Of a stretch of 64,000 nucleotides of DNA, positions 1 to 7,804 are shown one piece after another (the first letter of the stretch is position 1; the number at the start of each line of letters is the position of its first letter). The notes below the pieces were generated by a model. The model searched no databases, was not told where the DNA came from, and saw nothing but the letters and a program-made list of their open reading frames with translations. Origin of the DNA: Ferribacterium limneticum (GTDB lineage Bacteria; Pseudomonadota; Gammaproteobacteria; Burkholderiales; Rhodocyclaceae); assembly GCF_020510565.1 (NCBI RefSeq), contig NZ_CP075189.1, positions 310,001 to 374,000 on the forward strand. The letters run 5' to 3'. A program made the position numbers and the translations under genes.

Positions 1-1119
1 CTGGACGGTGGCGTTGAGCCATATGTCGGCCGGAATCTGCTCGATGATGCGGGCCCGGAAACCGTAGCGCGACACTTCATTGACTTCGATGTTGATCGGT
101 TTCTCGAAAAGTGGCGTCGCGTTGTTGAGGCGGGCCGGGCACTTGACGGAAAAGCGGCGGTGCTGGCGAATCTGCTGGGCGGCGCCTTTTTCCGGGAGTC
201 CCGGCAGGACGCTGCGATATTCCGGCAGGTCGTAGATGAGGTGGAGCAGGGCTTTCTTGCGGTCGCTCAGCTCGGCGAAGACATTGGTTTTCTTGTTGAA
301 GAAGTAGTCGATCAGTTCAGGTGTCAGTACCGGGTCGTTGGTCGTGAAGAAGCGCCGGTGCGGGATCTGGATGTTGGCCAGCTTGGTTTCGCAGAAGTAG
401 TGATACAGGTTTCGGTTGTTGGCCTTGCCGGCGTAGGCCTTGCGCATCGTTTCCGGCGCGTGCTTGAGGTCGAGCGAGGCGCCGACAGCCGGTGCGCCAT
501 TGACGAAGTCGTAGTTCTCGACCACGTTGGCGGTCAGCCGCTTGAAGAAAAGCAGCGACTCGTACATTTCGATATGGCGCGGATTGACCGCGATGACGAG
601 GTGCCGGGTGTCGAAGAAGGTCGTGCAGTATTCGTACATGAACTTCATGAGCGGGAAGAGGATGGTTCCTCCCGTCCGCCGGAAGCGCGGATGCACGGCA
701 AGGGCCGACACCTCGGCGATATTGCCTTCCTTTTCGCGGACGCCGGTCAGGTCGAAAATCCGCTGCAGCGGGAAGCCGATGGCGCTTTCGCGGATCAGCG
801 ACAGGGTGCCGACGACCTGATCGTCGAATTTGGCACACAGCGTCGTCGTCGTCGGCAAGGCGTGATAGACCGTGACGCGCATGCCGGAGGGGTCCGGGGT
901 CATGAAGCCGCTGCTGACATAGGCGTCGTGCAGCAATTTGAAACAGGCTTCGAGCTCTTCCTTGGTCTCGGCGATTTTCAGGACCAGGCGCTTGTTCGGC
1001 TCGGGATCGCAATCCACGAAGGAGCGATAGACGTTATGGCGGCTCTTCTGCGGCAGCATCGCAAAAAGCTTGCGTGCAGTCTGGCTGAAGTAAAACCGCA
1101 AACGGGCTAAGGCCGGCAT
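1..1119 (-). CDS. GNAT/FeeM-like acyltransferase-PilZ fusion protein (3' end outside window)
   Basis: Reading the minus strand from the ATG at 1119 gives 373 codons with no stop before the window edge, so the C-terminus is missing. Residues about 45-215 look like an acyltransferase of the N-acyl amino acid synthase (FeeM)/GNAT type, with the acetyl-CoA loop motif AEVSALAVHPRFRRTG at 135-150. Residues about 317-373 begin a PilZ domain, the c-di-GMP binding fold: RQHRR (318-322) supplies RxxxR, and NEVSRYG (347-353) stands where D/NxSxxG is expected, with Glu in the first position. Presumed role is a c-di-GMP-controlled acyl transfer in the cytoplasm; the substrate is unknown. No strong Shine-Dalgarno is visible. 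A TATGAT box lies at 1156-1151 on this strand, so it may be transcribed divergently from livK. Confidence 0.8.
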   Translation of the reverse strand, partial: MPALARLRFYFSQTARKLFAMLPQKSRHNVYRSFVDCDPEPNKRLVLKIAETKEELEACFKLLHDAYVSSGFMTPDPSGMRVTVYHALPTTTTLCAKFDDQVVGTLSLIRESAIGFPLQRIFDLTGVREKEGNIAEVSALAVHPRFRRTGGTILFPLMKFMYEYCTTFFDTRHLVIAVNPRHIEMYESLLFFKRLTANVVENYDFVNGAPAVGASLDLKHAPETMRKAYAGKANNRNLYHYFCETKLANIQIPHRRFFTTNDPVLTPELIDYFFNKKTNVFAELSDRKKALLHLIYDLPEYRSVLPGLPEKGAAQQIRQHRRFSVKCPARLNNATPLFEKPINIEVNEVSRYGFRARIIEQIPADIWLNATVQ

Positions 1120-1167
1120 CAAGCACACTCAAAGGAAAAACTACGTTTTTATCATAGCACCTTATGA

Positions 1168-1196
1168 TTGACATGAATCAGGTGCCTCCGGACAAT
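1168..1196 (+). promoter_or_regulatory. Predicted sigma-70 promoter of the liv operon
   Basis: TTGACA (1168-1173), a 17-base spacer and GACAAT (1191-1196) match the sigma-70 consensus at 6/6 and 4/6 positions. Transcription would begin near 1203, giving a leader of about 40 bases before the livK start. The promoter lies inside the longest open frame upstream of livK, which argues against any start before 1242. Confidence 0.6.
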
Positions 1197-1241
1197 CGGA
1201 GGATACCGTTTTATCCCCCCCAGAGATCAGGAGAAACACCG

Positions 1242-2645
1242 ATGCAAGCCAAGCTTTCCGTAGTTGCCCTCTCCGTTGCTGCTGCTTTTGCCCTGTCCGC
1301 CTGCGGCCAGAAGGAAGAACCCAAAATGGTTGCTCCCGCCGCGCCGGCCGCGAAGCCGGAAGTGGTCGTCAAGCTCGGCCATGTCGCACCGATGACCGGC
1401 CCGCAGGCTCACCTCGGCAAGGACAACGAAAATGGCGCCGTGCTGGCCATCGAAGAGCTGAACGCCAAAGGTATGGAAATCGGTGGTGCCAAGGTCAAGT
1501 TCGAGCTGATCAACGAAGATGACGCAGCCGACCCGAAACAGGGCGCCATCGTTGCCCAGAAGCTGGTCGATGCCAAGGTCAATGGCGTCATCGGTCACCT
1601 CAATTCGGGCACGACCATCCCGGCCTCCAAGCTTTACGCCGATGCTGGCATCCCGCAGATCTCCGGTTCGGCGACCAATCCGAAATACACGCAGCAGGGC
1701 TTTGCCACGGCTTTCCGCGTCATGGCCAACGACGTCCAGCAGGGCAAGAGCCTTGGTGAGTTCGCCGTCAAGCAGGGCGTCAAGACCGTGGCCATCGTCG
1801 ATGACCGCACCGCCTACGGCCAGGGCCTGGCCGACGAGTTCAAGAAGGCGGCCGAAGCTTCCGGCATCAAGGTGGTGGCCAACGAATACACGACCGACAA
1901 GGCGACCGATTTCAAGGCCATCCTGACCAAGATCAAGTCGACCAAGGCCGAACTGGTCTTCTTCGGCGGCATGGATGCGCAGGGCGGCCCGATGGCCAAA
2001 CAGATGAAGGAACTCGGCATCAAGGCCAAGTTCCTCGGCGGCGACGGTGTCTGTACGCCGGAGTTCATGAAGCTCGGCGGCCCGGCCACTGAAGGCCAGT
2101 TCTGTTCGCTGCCCGGCATGCCGCTGGAAAAGCTGGCCAAGGGTCCGGAATTCCGCGAGAAGTTCAGCAAGAAGTTCGGGGCTGAAATCCAGCTTTACGC
2201 ACCGTATGTTTACGACGCGGTGATGGTCATGGCTGATTCGATGAAGCGGGCCGATTCGGTCGAGCCGGCCAAGTTCCTGCCGGCCATTGGCCAGACCAAG
2301 TACGACGGCGTGACGGCGATGGTCGAGTTCGATGCGCTGGGCGACCTCAAGGGCGGAGCCATTTCTATCTACAAGTACACGGGCGGCAAGCTCGAATACG
2401 TCGAGACGCTGGGTGGCAGCACGATGGAAACGGCCAAGGCTGAAGTCAAGGAAGCCGTTGCCGAAGTGAAGGATGCGGCCAAGGCCGTGGCCGGCGCTGC
2501 GACGGCGGTCGGCAAGGAAGCGGTCAGCGACGTCAAGGATGCGGCCAAGGCAGCGACCGAGGCTGGCAAGGATGCCGTCAAGGCGGGCGCCGAGGCGGTC
2601 AAGAACGCGGCCGATGCGACCAAGGCGGCGGTCGAGAAGAAGTAA
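1242..2645 (+). CDS. livK: Branched-chain amino acid ABC transporter substrate-binding lipoprotein with helical tail
   Basis: A type I periplasmic binding protein for leucine/isoleucine/valine or related amides, 467 aa. The ATG at 1242 follows AGGAGA and yields a lipoprotein signal ending LSAC, with Cys21 as the lipidated residue. The ligand-binding body runs from about residue 45 (VVKLGHVAPMTGPQAHLG) to about 393. Residues 394-467 form an extra tail dominated by Ala, Lys, Val, Glu and Asp, with VKDAAKA occurring twice, predicted to be one long amphipathic helix or a coiled coil of the LEA/apolipoprotein kind. Typical LivJ/LivK proteins are about 370 aa and end where this tail begins. The gene heads livHMGF and is separated from livH by a hairpin. 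The gene identity is secure; tail function is unknown. Confidence 0.93.
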   Translation: MQAKLSVVALSVAAAFALSACGQKEEPKMVAPAAPAAKPEVVVKLGHVAPMTGPQAHLGKDNENGAVLAIEELNAKGMEIGGAKVKFELINEDDAADPKQGAIVAQKLVDAKVNGVIGHLNSGTTIPASKLYADAGIPQISGSATNPKYTQQGFATAFRVMANDVQQGKSLGEFAVKQGVKTVAIVDDRTAYGQGLADEFKKAAEASGIKVVANEYTTDKATDFKAILTKIKSTKAELVFFGGMDAQGGPMAKQMKELGIKAKFLGGDGVCTPEFMKLGGPATEGQFCSLPGMPLEKLAKGPEFREKFSKKFGAEIQLYAPYVYDAVMVMADSMKRADSVEPAKFLPAIGQTKYDGVTAMVEFDALGDLKGGAISIYKYTGGKLEYVETLGGSTMETAKAEVKEAVAEVKDAAKAVAGAATAVGKEAVSDVKDAAKAATEAGKDAVKAGAEAVKNAADATKAAVEKK

Positions 2646-2663
2646 TCGTGTAATCCGCTGCAT

Positions 2664-2691
2664 GGAAACGGCACCGTAAGGTGCCGTTTCC
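2664..2691 (+). terminator. Intergenic hairpin between livK and livH
   Basis: GGAAACGGCACC (2664-2675) pairs perfectly with GGTGCCGTTTCC (2680-2691) around a GTAA loop. Only a weak T-tract follows. Such a structure probably stabilises livK mRNA or partly terminates, so that binding protein exceeds permease, as is usual for ABC importers. Confidence 0.6.
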
Positions 2692-2716
2692 TTATGTTCA
2701 AAAAGAAAAAGACTAA

Positions 2717-3640
2717 ATGGATATTTTCCTCCAGCAGATCATCAACGGTCTCGTCCAGGGCAGCATCTACGCACTCGTTGCGCTGGGCTACACGATGGTC
2801 TACGGGATCATGGGGCTGATCAATTTCGCCCATGGCGAGGTGGTGATGATCGGTACGCTGGTCACCATCACGGTGGCAGGTTCGCTGATCAAGGCCGGCA
2901 TGCCGGTGCCGGTAGCCGGGCTGGCCGGCATGATGGCGGCGGTGTTGGTTTGCATGGCGCTCGGCTGGGCGCTCGAACGTGTCGCCTACCGGCCCTTGCG
3001 CAACGCGCCACGACTGACGCCGCTGATCACGGCGATCGGCATGTCGATCGTTCTGCAGAATCTGGCGATGATCATCTGGGGGCGGAATTACCTGACTTTC
3101 CCGTCGCTGCTGCCCAAGATCAATTTTGAATGGGCGGGGGCGCATTTCACGATGATCCAGGTGATCATCGTCCTCGTTTCGGCGACGACGATGGGCGGCC
3201 TGCTGCTCCTCGTCTATCGCACCAAGCTCGGCATGGCCATGCGCGCCACGGCGCAGAATCCGGCCGTGGCCAGCCTCATGGGTGTCAATATCAACCGTGT
3301 TATCGCCGCCGCCTTCGTCATCGGCTCGGCGCTCGGCGCGGTGGCTGGCGTCATGGTCGGCACCTATTACGAAATCGCCCACTACCAGATGGGTTTCATG
3401 CTCGGTCTCAAGGCCTTCACGGCGGCCGTGCTCGGCGGCATCGGCAATCTGGCCGGGGCGATGCTCGGCGGCATCCTGCTTGGCATCATCGAGGCGCTCG
3501 GGGCTGGCTACATCGGCGACCTGACCGGCGGCTTCCTCGGCAGCCACTATCAGGACATTTTTGCCTTCGTCGTGCTCATTGTTGTCCTCATGTTCAAACC
3601 ATCCGGATTGTTTGGTGAAAAGACGGGGGACAGGGCATGA
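2717..3640 (+). CDS. livH: Branched-chain amino acid ABC transporter permease LivH
   Basis: Inner-membrane permease of 307 aa, one of the two translocation subunits of the LIV importer. It starts MDIFLQQIINGLVQGSIYAL and is made of hydrophobic segments throughout, with the family-typical GYTMVYGIMGLINFAHGE near residue 25 and a C-terminal VLMFKPSGLFGE motif. The ATG at 2717 follows an A-rich stretch with a poor Shine-Dalgarno, so translation may be weak relative to livK. Its stop codon overlaps the livM start as ATGA, which indicates translational coupling. Confidence 0.96.
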   Translation: MDIFLQQIINGLVQGSIYALVALGYTMVYGIMGLINFAHGEVVMIGTLVTITVAGSLIKAGMPVPVAGLAGMMAAVLVCMALGWALERVAYRPLRNAPRLTPLITAIGMSIVLQNLAMIIWGRNYLTFPSLLPKINFEWAGAHFTMIQVIIVLVSATTMGGLLLLVYRTKLGMAMRATAQNPAVASLMGVNINRVIAAAFVIGSALGAVAGVMVGTYYEIAHYQMGFMLGLKAFTAAVLGGIGNLAGAMLGGILLGIIEALGAGYIGDLTGGFLGSHYQDIFAFVVLIVVLMFKPSGLFGEKTGDRA

Positions 3641-4698
3641 ATTTTGGCCGTTTTTTCCGGTCGACCGTGGGAATCGGGCTCACCGCCGCGTTCCTGGTCG
3701 CCTTGCCCTTCATTGCCGCGACCGGCGGCCAGGCGTGGGTGCGCATCCTCGATTTCGCCATCCTCTACGTTTTCCTGGCCCTTGGCCTCAACATCGTCGT
3801 CGGCCTGGCTGGCTTGCTCGATCTCGGCTACATCGCCTTCTACGCCGTCGGCGCCTACACCTGGGCGCTGCTGGCGAGCCCTCACTTCGGGCTGCATTGG
3901 CCGATCTGGGCCATCCTGCCGATCGGCGCCGGGCTGGCCTGCTTTGCCGGTGTGCTGCTCGGCTCGCCGACGCTCAAGCTGCGCGGCGACTATCTGGCCA
4001 TCGTGACCCTCGGTTTCGGCGAAATCGTCCGCATTTTCCTCAACAACCTCAATGCGCCGATCAATGTCACCAACGGCCCGCAGGGCATCACGCTGATCGA
4101 TCCGGTCAGCTTTGGCGCCTTCAAGTTCTCGGGGACGACGCAGATTTTCGGCTTCGCGCTCAGCGGGCCGCAAAAGTATTATTTCCTGCTCGTCGCGCTG
4201 GCCATTCTCGTCATCATCATCAACGTGCGTCTGCAGAATTCGCGCATCGGCCGCGCCTGGCAGGCCATCCGTGAAGATGAGATTGCTGCCAAGGCAATCG
4301 GCATCAACACGCGCAATCTCAAGTTGCTGGCCTTCGCCATGGGCGCCAGTTTCGGCGGCGTCGCCGGCGGCATTTTCTCGGCCATGCAGGGCTTCGTCTC
4401 GCCGGAAAGCTTCTCCTTGCTTGAATCGATCATGATTCTCGCCATGGTGGTGCTTGGCGGCATGGGCCACATTCCCGGCGTCATCCTTGGCGCCGTGCTG
4501 CTCACGGTGCTGCCGGAAGTCCTCCGCTACGGTGTCGGGCCGCTGCAGATGGCCATGTTCGGCAAGATGCTGGTCGATCCGGAAAGCCTGCGCATGCTGG
4601 TTTTCGGTCTGGCCCTCGTGCTCGTCATGCGCTTCAAGCCGGCCGGCCTGTGGCCCTCGCCGGAACGCCAACGTGAGTTGCAGGAGACCGGCAAATGA
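3637..4698 (+). CDS. livM: Branched-chain amino acid ABC transporter permease LivM
   Basis: Second membrane subunit of the LIV importer, 353 aa, with about eight or more hydrophobic segments. The LivM-type core GLNIVVGLAGLLDLGYIAFYAVGAY lies around residues 50-74, and a cytoplasmic loop rich in charged residues (SRIGRAWQAIREDEIAAKAI) at about 200-220 is the expected ATPase-coupling region. Start and stop codons overlap both neighbours by four bases (ATGA). The first ten codons, encoding MNFGRFFRST, are made by a copy of a dispersed repeat (3640-3670), so this N-terminus may not be ancestral. Confidence 0.95.
   Translation: MNFGRFFRSTVGIGLTAAFLVALPFIAATGGQAWVRILDFAILYVFLALGLNIVVGLAGLLDLGYIAFYAVGAYTWALLASPHFGLHWPIWAILPIGAGLACFAGVLLGSPTLKLRGDYLAIVTLGFGEIVRIFLNNLNAPINVTNGPQGITLIDPVSFGAFKFSGTTQIFGFALSGPQKYYFLLVALAILVIIINVRLQNSRIGRAWQAIREDEIAAKAIGINTRNLKLLAFAMGASFGGVAGGIFSAMQGFVSPESFSLLESIMILAMVVLGGMGHIPGVILGAVLLTVLPEVLRYGVGPLQMAMFGKMLVDPESLRMLVFGLALVLVMRFKPAGLWPSPERQRELQETGK
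3640..3670 (+). repeat. Dispersed 31-bp repeat, copy A (within livM 5' end)
   Basis: The sequence has the shape AATTTTGGCCG-TTTTTT-CCGGTCGACCGTGG. It shares its ordered blocks (TTTTGGCC, T-run, CCGGTYGACCGTGG) with copies at 7757, 14242, 16296, 26667 and 28153. This copy is translated as the start of LivM. Confidence 0.6.
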
Positions 4699-5468
4699 GC
4701 GCGAATTTGCCAAAACCGTTGCTCGAAGCAAAAGCGGTCGCCAAGCACTTCGGTGGCGTCAAGGCGCTGCGCGATGTGTCGCTGAGTATCAATCATGGCG
4801 AAATCTACGGCCTGATTGGCCCGAACGGTGCCGGCAAGACGACCTTCTTCAATTGCATGACCGGGCTTTACGTGCCGGACGGCGGCGGCTTCACTTTCGC
4901 CGGCGCGCCGCTCATCGCCGATGCGCCGGACAAGGCGGCGGCGCGTGGCATCGCCCGGACTTTCCAGAACATCAGGCTGTTCGGCAACATGACGGCGCTC
5001 GAAAACGTCATGGTCGGCCGCCACGTGCGGACCAAGGCTGGTGTACTCGGCGCCATGTTTCAGAATGCCGCGACCAAGGCCGAAGAAGCAGCGATTCGGC
5101 AAAAGGCCATCGACCTGCTGCACTACGTCCGCATCGAGGAACGGGCCGACGACCTGGCCCGCAACCTGTCCTACGGCGACCAGCGCCGACTCGAAATCGC
5201 CCGCGCCCTGGCCACCGAGCCCAAGCTGCTCTGCCTCGATGAACCGGCGGCCGGCATGAACGCCACCGAAACCGAACAACTGCGCGACCTGATCGACGGC
5301 ATCCGGCGTGACGGGACCACGATTTTGCTCATCGAACACGACGTCAAGCTGGTCATGGGCCTCTGCGACCGCGTCGCCGTGCTCGACTACGGCGCGCTGG
5401 TCATCGAGGATGTGCCGGCCGTCGTGCAGAAAGATCAACGCGTCATCGAGGCTTATCTAGGTGCTTGA
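4695..5468 (+). CDS. livG: Branched-chain amino acid ABC transporter ATP-binding protein LivG
   Basis: Cytoplasmic ATPase of the LIV importer, 257 aa. Walker A is GPNGAGKTTF near residue 43, the signature is LSYGDQRRLEIARAL near 158, and Walker B LLCLDEPAAGMN follows near 179. The extended LivG-type insertion after Walker A (MTGLYVPDGG, then ARTFQNIRLFGNMTALENVMVG) is present. It begins at an ATGA overlap with livM, and its last eight bases overlap the livF start. It would pair with LivF as a heterodimer on LivHM. Confidence 0.96.
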   Translation: MSANLPKPLLEAKAVAKHFGGVKALRDVSLSINHGEIYGLIGPNGAGKTTFFNCMTGLYVPDGGGFTFAGAPLIADAPDKAAARGIARTFQNIRLFGNMTALENVMVGRHVRTKAGVLGAMFQNAATKAEEAAIRQKAIDLLHYVRIEERADDLARNLSYGDQRRLEIARALATEPKLLCLDEPAAGMNATETEQLRDLIDGIRRDGTTILLIEHDVKLVMGLCDRVAVLDYGALVIEDVPAVVQKDQRVIEAYLGA

Positions 5469-6165
5469 AGTAACCGGACTCCACGTCGCCTACGGCGGCA
5501 TCCAGGCGGTGCGCAGCATCACCTTTCACGTCAACGAAGGCGAAACGGTGGCGCTGATCGGGGCCAACGGCGCCGGCAAGACGAGTACGCTGAAAGCAAT
5601 TTCGCGCGTGCTCGATGCTGTCGGCGGCGACGTCCATTTCTGCGGCGAAGACATCACCCGCATCGCCCCGCACCGCGTCATCCGGAAGGGCATAGCGCTG
5701 GTTCCCGAAGGGCGTGGCGTATTTCCCCGCCTGACCGTGCTCGAAAACCTGCACATGGGCGCTTACATTCATAATGCTGCGGTCGACGTCGAAAAAGATC
5801 TGAAAATGGTTTACGGCTATTTCCCGCGCCTCAAGGAGCGCGAAAGCCAGCTTGCCGGCACGCTCTCCGGCGGCGAACAGCAGATGCTGGCCATCGGCCG
5901 CGCCCTGATGAGCCGGCCGAAAATGCTGCTGCTCGACGAGCCGTCGATGGGTCTGGCGCCGATCATGGTCCAGAAGATATTCGAAGTCGTCCGTGCTGTG
6001 GCGGCCGACGGCATGACCATCCTGCTCATCGAGCAGAATGCCCGGCTGGCGTTGCAATCGAGCCAGCGCGGCTATGTCATGGAAAGCGGCGAAATAACGC
6101 TGAACGGGGAATCGGCGATGCTGCTCGACGACCCCAAGGTGCGCGCCGCCTACCTCGGCGAGTAA
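5461..6165 (+). CDS. livF: Branched-chain amino acid ABC transporter ATP-binding protein LivF
   Basis: Second ATPase of the LIV importer, 234 aa. It starts with GTG at 5461, inside the last codons of livG, so translation is probably coupled. Walker A is GANGAGKTS, the signature is LSGGEQQMLAIGRAL, and Walker B is LLLDEPSMGL. The LivF hallmark ENLHMGAY is present. The length is standard for the family. The rlmA-like gene starts three bases after its stop. Confidence 0.96.
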   Translation: MLEVTGLHVAYGGIQAVRSITFHVNEGETVALIGANGAGKTSTLKAISRVLDAVGGDVHFCGEDITRIAPHRVIRKGIALVPEGRGVFPRLTVLENLHMGAYIHNAAVDVEKDLKMVYGYFPRLKERESQLAGTLSGGEQQMLAIGRALMSRPKMLLLDEPSMGLAPIMVQKIFEVVRAVAADGMTILLIEQNARLALQSSQRGYVMESGEITLNGESAMLLDDPKVRAAYLGE

Positions 6166-6168
6166 GGC

Positions 6169-7014
6169 GTGAGCATCGTTCCCTTTCAGGCACTGGCCTG
6201 CCCGCTCGATGGCGCGCCGCTGCATGCCCACGGTGCGAGCTGGCGCTGTGCCGCCGGCCACTGTTTCGATATCGCTGCCCACGGCTACGCCAACCTGCTG
6301 CCCGTCCAGCAAAAGCGCTCGCTCGATCCGGGCGACAGCAAGGAAATGGTCGCCGCCCGTCGGCGTTTCCTCAATGCCGGCCACTACCAGCCGATTGCTG
6401 CGGCGGTCAGCCGGGCGGCGTTGGCCGAACTGCCGGCCAACGCGACGATCAGAAGCCTCGATGCCGGCTGCGGCGAGGGTTACTACCTGCGCCAGCTCGC
6501 TGCCGCGTCGGGTGAAGGACGAACGCTGGCCGTGCTCGGCCTGGATATTTCGAAGTGGGCGGTCCTTTCCGCCGCCAAGCAGGATAAGCGGCCGAACTGG
6601 ATCGTCGGCAGCAATGCCAATCTGCCGGTGCTGCCGGCTACGCTCGACCTTATTTTGTGCATGTTCGGTTTCCCGGTTTATGGCGAGTTCGCCCGCGTCC
6701 TCAAGCCGGGCGGCGTGCTGTTGCAGGTCGATGCCGGCCCCGACCACCTGCGCGAGCTGCGCGAAATCATCTATCCCGCGTTGAAGCCCGAGCGTCCCGT
6801 CGACACGCAGGTCCCGGCCGGTTTTGGCTGGCTGTCGACGGAAACTGTCCGTTTCACGCTGGCCATTGACGGCGCCGAGCAGATCGCCGACCTGCTGGCC
6901 ATGACCCCGCATCTTTACCGGGCCAGCGCCGAGGGGCGGGCGAGGGCGGCGGCACTGACGGCGCTGGAGGTGACCGTGGATGTCCGCCTGACGCGTTTCG
7001 GGCGCCTCGCCTGA
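6169..7014 (+). CDS. 23S rRNA (guanine-N1) methyltransferase, RlmA-like
   Basis: A 281-aa class I SAM-dependent methyltransferase. The N-terminal block reads CPLDG...C..GHCFDIAAHGYANLLPVQQKRSLDPGDS, the diagnostic RlmA (RrmA) signature, and the SAM motif I is LDAGCGEGYY near residue 102. RlmA methylates G745 of 23S rRNA in E. coli. The usual N-terminal zinc finger has CxxC; here the second Cys is Asp (CPLD), leaving Cys, Cys, His and a possible Asp ligand. The start is GTG, three bases after livF, so it sits at the end of the liv transcript although it has no obvious link to transport. Confidence 0.85.
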   Translation: MSIVPFQALACPLDGAPLHAHGASWRCAAGHCFDIAAHGYANLLPVQQKRSLDPGDSKEMVAARRRFLNAGHYQPIAAAVSRAALAELPANATIRSLDAGCGEGYYLRQLAAASGEGRTLAVLGLDISKWAVLSAAKQDKRPNWIVGSNANLPVLPATLDLILCMFGFPVYGEFARVLKPGGVLLQVDAGPDHLRELREIIYPALKPERPVDTQVPAGFGWLSTETVRFTLAIDGAEQIADLLAMTPHLYRASAEGRARAAALTALEVTVDVRLTRFGRLA

Positions 7015-7111
7015 GCATCGGGAAGGTCAGCGCTTTTTCAGTTGCATCAAACGATTTGCCGGGCGGACGGGTGACAATGCCCGACATTGCCTTTCACCGG
7101 ATTGCCCCGCC

Positions 7112-7744
7112 ATGACCTTTCGCCATTCCCTTGCCGCGCTGGCCGCTCTTTTTCTCTCCGCCACGCTTCAAGCCGAAGAGGCCAAGCCGGTCGATGACAC
7201 GCCGAAAATGGCTTACGGCTTGATGCTGAAGCAGGGCGACCGGCTCATTTTTTCGCCCTGCCGCGACCGCAGTTACGCCAATGTCGAGGACGTTTCGGCC
7301 GATGGCAGCGTGACCAAGGTGCTCAACAGCGTCGGACTGGATGCCGGCAAGCGGCTCTACGTCGAACTGCTCGGCGTGCTCGATAACGGTACGTTGAAGG
7401 CGTCGGCCTTCAATATGGCGCGCGTCGAAGGGCGCTGTCAGATGCCGGGCGGCAAGGAAGAAGCGTGGCGCGCTGCCGGCAACGATCCGGCCTGGGCGCT
7501 GGTCGCCGGCGGCGAACATGTCCGCCTGCAGCGCTACGGCAAGCCCGAAGTTGTGCTGCCGTACACGGAATTCCGGAACGAAGGAAATCTCAGCCGCTAT
7601 GAAGGCAGTGCCGACAAGAACAAACTCGCCGTCCGCCTTGAAAAGACCATTTGCCGCGATGCCCAGGCCAACGGTGCCTTCGCGTGGACGGCTTCGGTCG
7701 AGCTGAATGGCCAGATGCTCAAGGGTTGCGCCTGGCAGCGTTGA
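7112..7744 (+). CDS. Exported protein with C-terminal COG3650-like domain
   Basis: A 210-aa protein starting with a Sec signal peptide (MTFRHSLAALAALFLSA, cleavage near LQA-EE), so probably periplasmic. The last 90 residues (from AAGNDPAWALV to LKGCAWQR) resemble the small envelope domain seen in COG3650 and HslJ-like lipoproteins: a WxL-type strand, a conserved Cys near TICRDA, and a terminal GCAW motif that could form a disulfide with it. There is no lipobox. The N-terminal half (about 25-110) has two further cysteines and no recognised family. It stands alone between the liv operon and a convergent reductase gene. Function unknown. Confidence 0.75.
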   Translation: MTFRHSLAALAALFLSATLQAEEAKPVDDTPKMAYGLMLKQGDRLIFSPCRDRSYANVEDVSADGSVTKVLNSVGLDAGKRLYVELLGVLDNGTLKASAFNMARVEGRCQMPGGKEEAWRAAGNDPAWALVAGGEHVRLQRYGKPEVVLPYTEFRNEGNLSRYEGSADKNKLAVRLEKTICRDAQANGAFAWTASVELNGQMLKGCAWQR

Positions 7745-7756
7745 TTCAGCTGACTG

Positions 7757-7787
7757 CCACGGTCAACCGGAAAAAACGGCCAAAATT
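7757..7787 (-). repeat. Dispersed 31-bp repeat, copy B (convergent intergenic)
   Basis: On the minus strand it reads AATTTTGGCCG-TTTTTT-CCGGTTGACCGTGG, differing from copy A at one base of the core. It fills the gap between two convergent genes ending at 7744 and 7805. Confidence 0.65.
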
Positions 7788-7804
7788 GAAATTCTTCTGG
7801 CGAC

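Noticed and set aside
160..1110. A 316-codon plus-strand frame opposite the GNAT-PilZ gene
   Set aside because: The minus strand encodes clear GNAT and PilZ motifs across the whole span; the plus frame has no recognisable features.
1164..1241. An upstream in-frame ATG that would add 26 residues to LivK
   Set aside because: It lies before the predicted promoter's -35 element and would destroy the lipoprotein signal; ATG 1242 has the ribosome site.
2421..2640. Tandem DNA repeat or phase-variable tract in the livK tail
   Set aside because: The repetition is at the amino acid level; the DNA units are too diverged and lack exact short tandem repeats.
1227..2663. A 478-codon antisense frame over livK, and another over livH (2369-3547)
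   Set aside because: Biased codon use of the sense genes leaves the opposite strand stop-free. The livK frame also overlaps its promoter and terminator.
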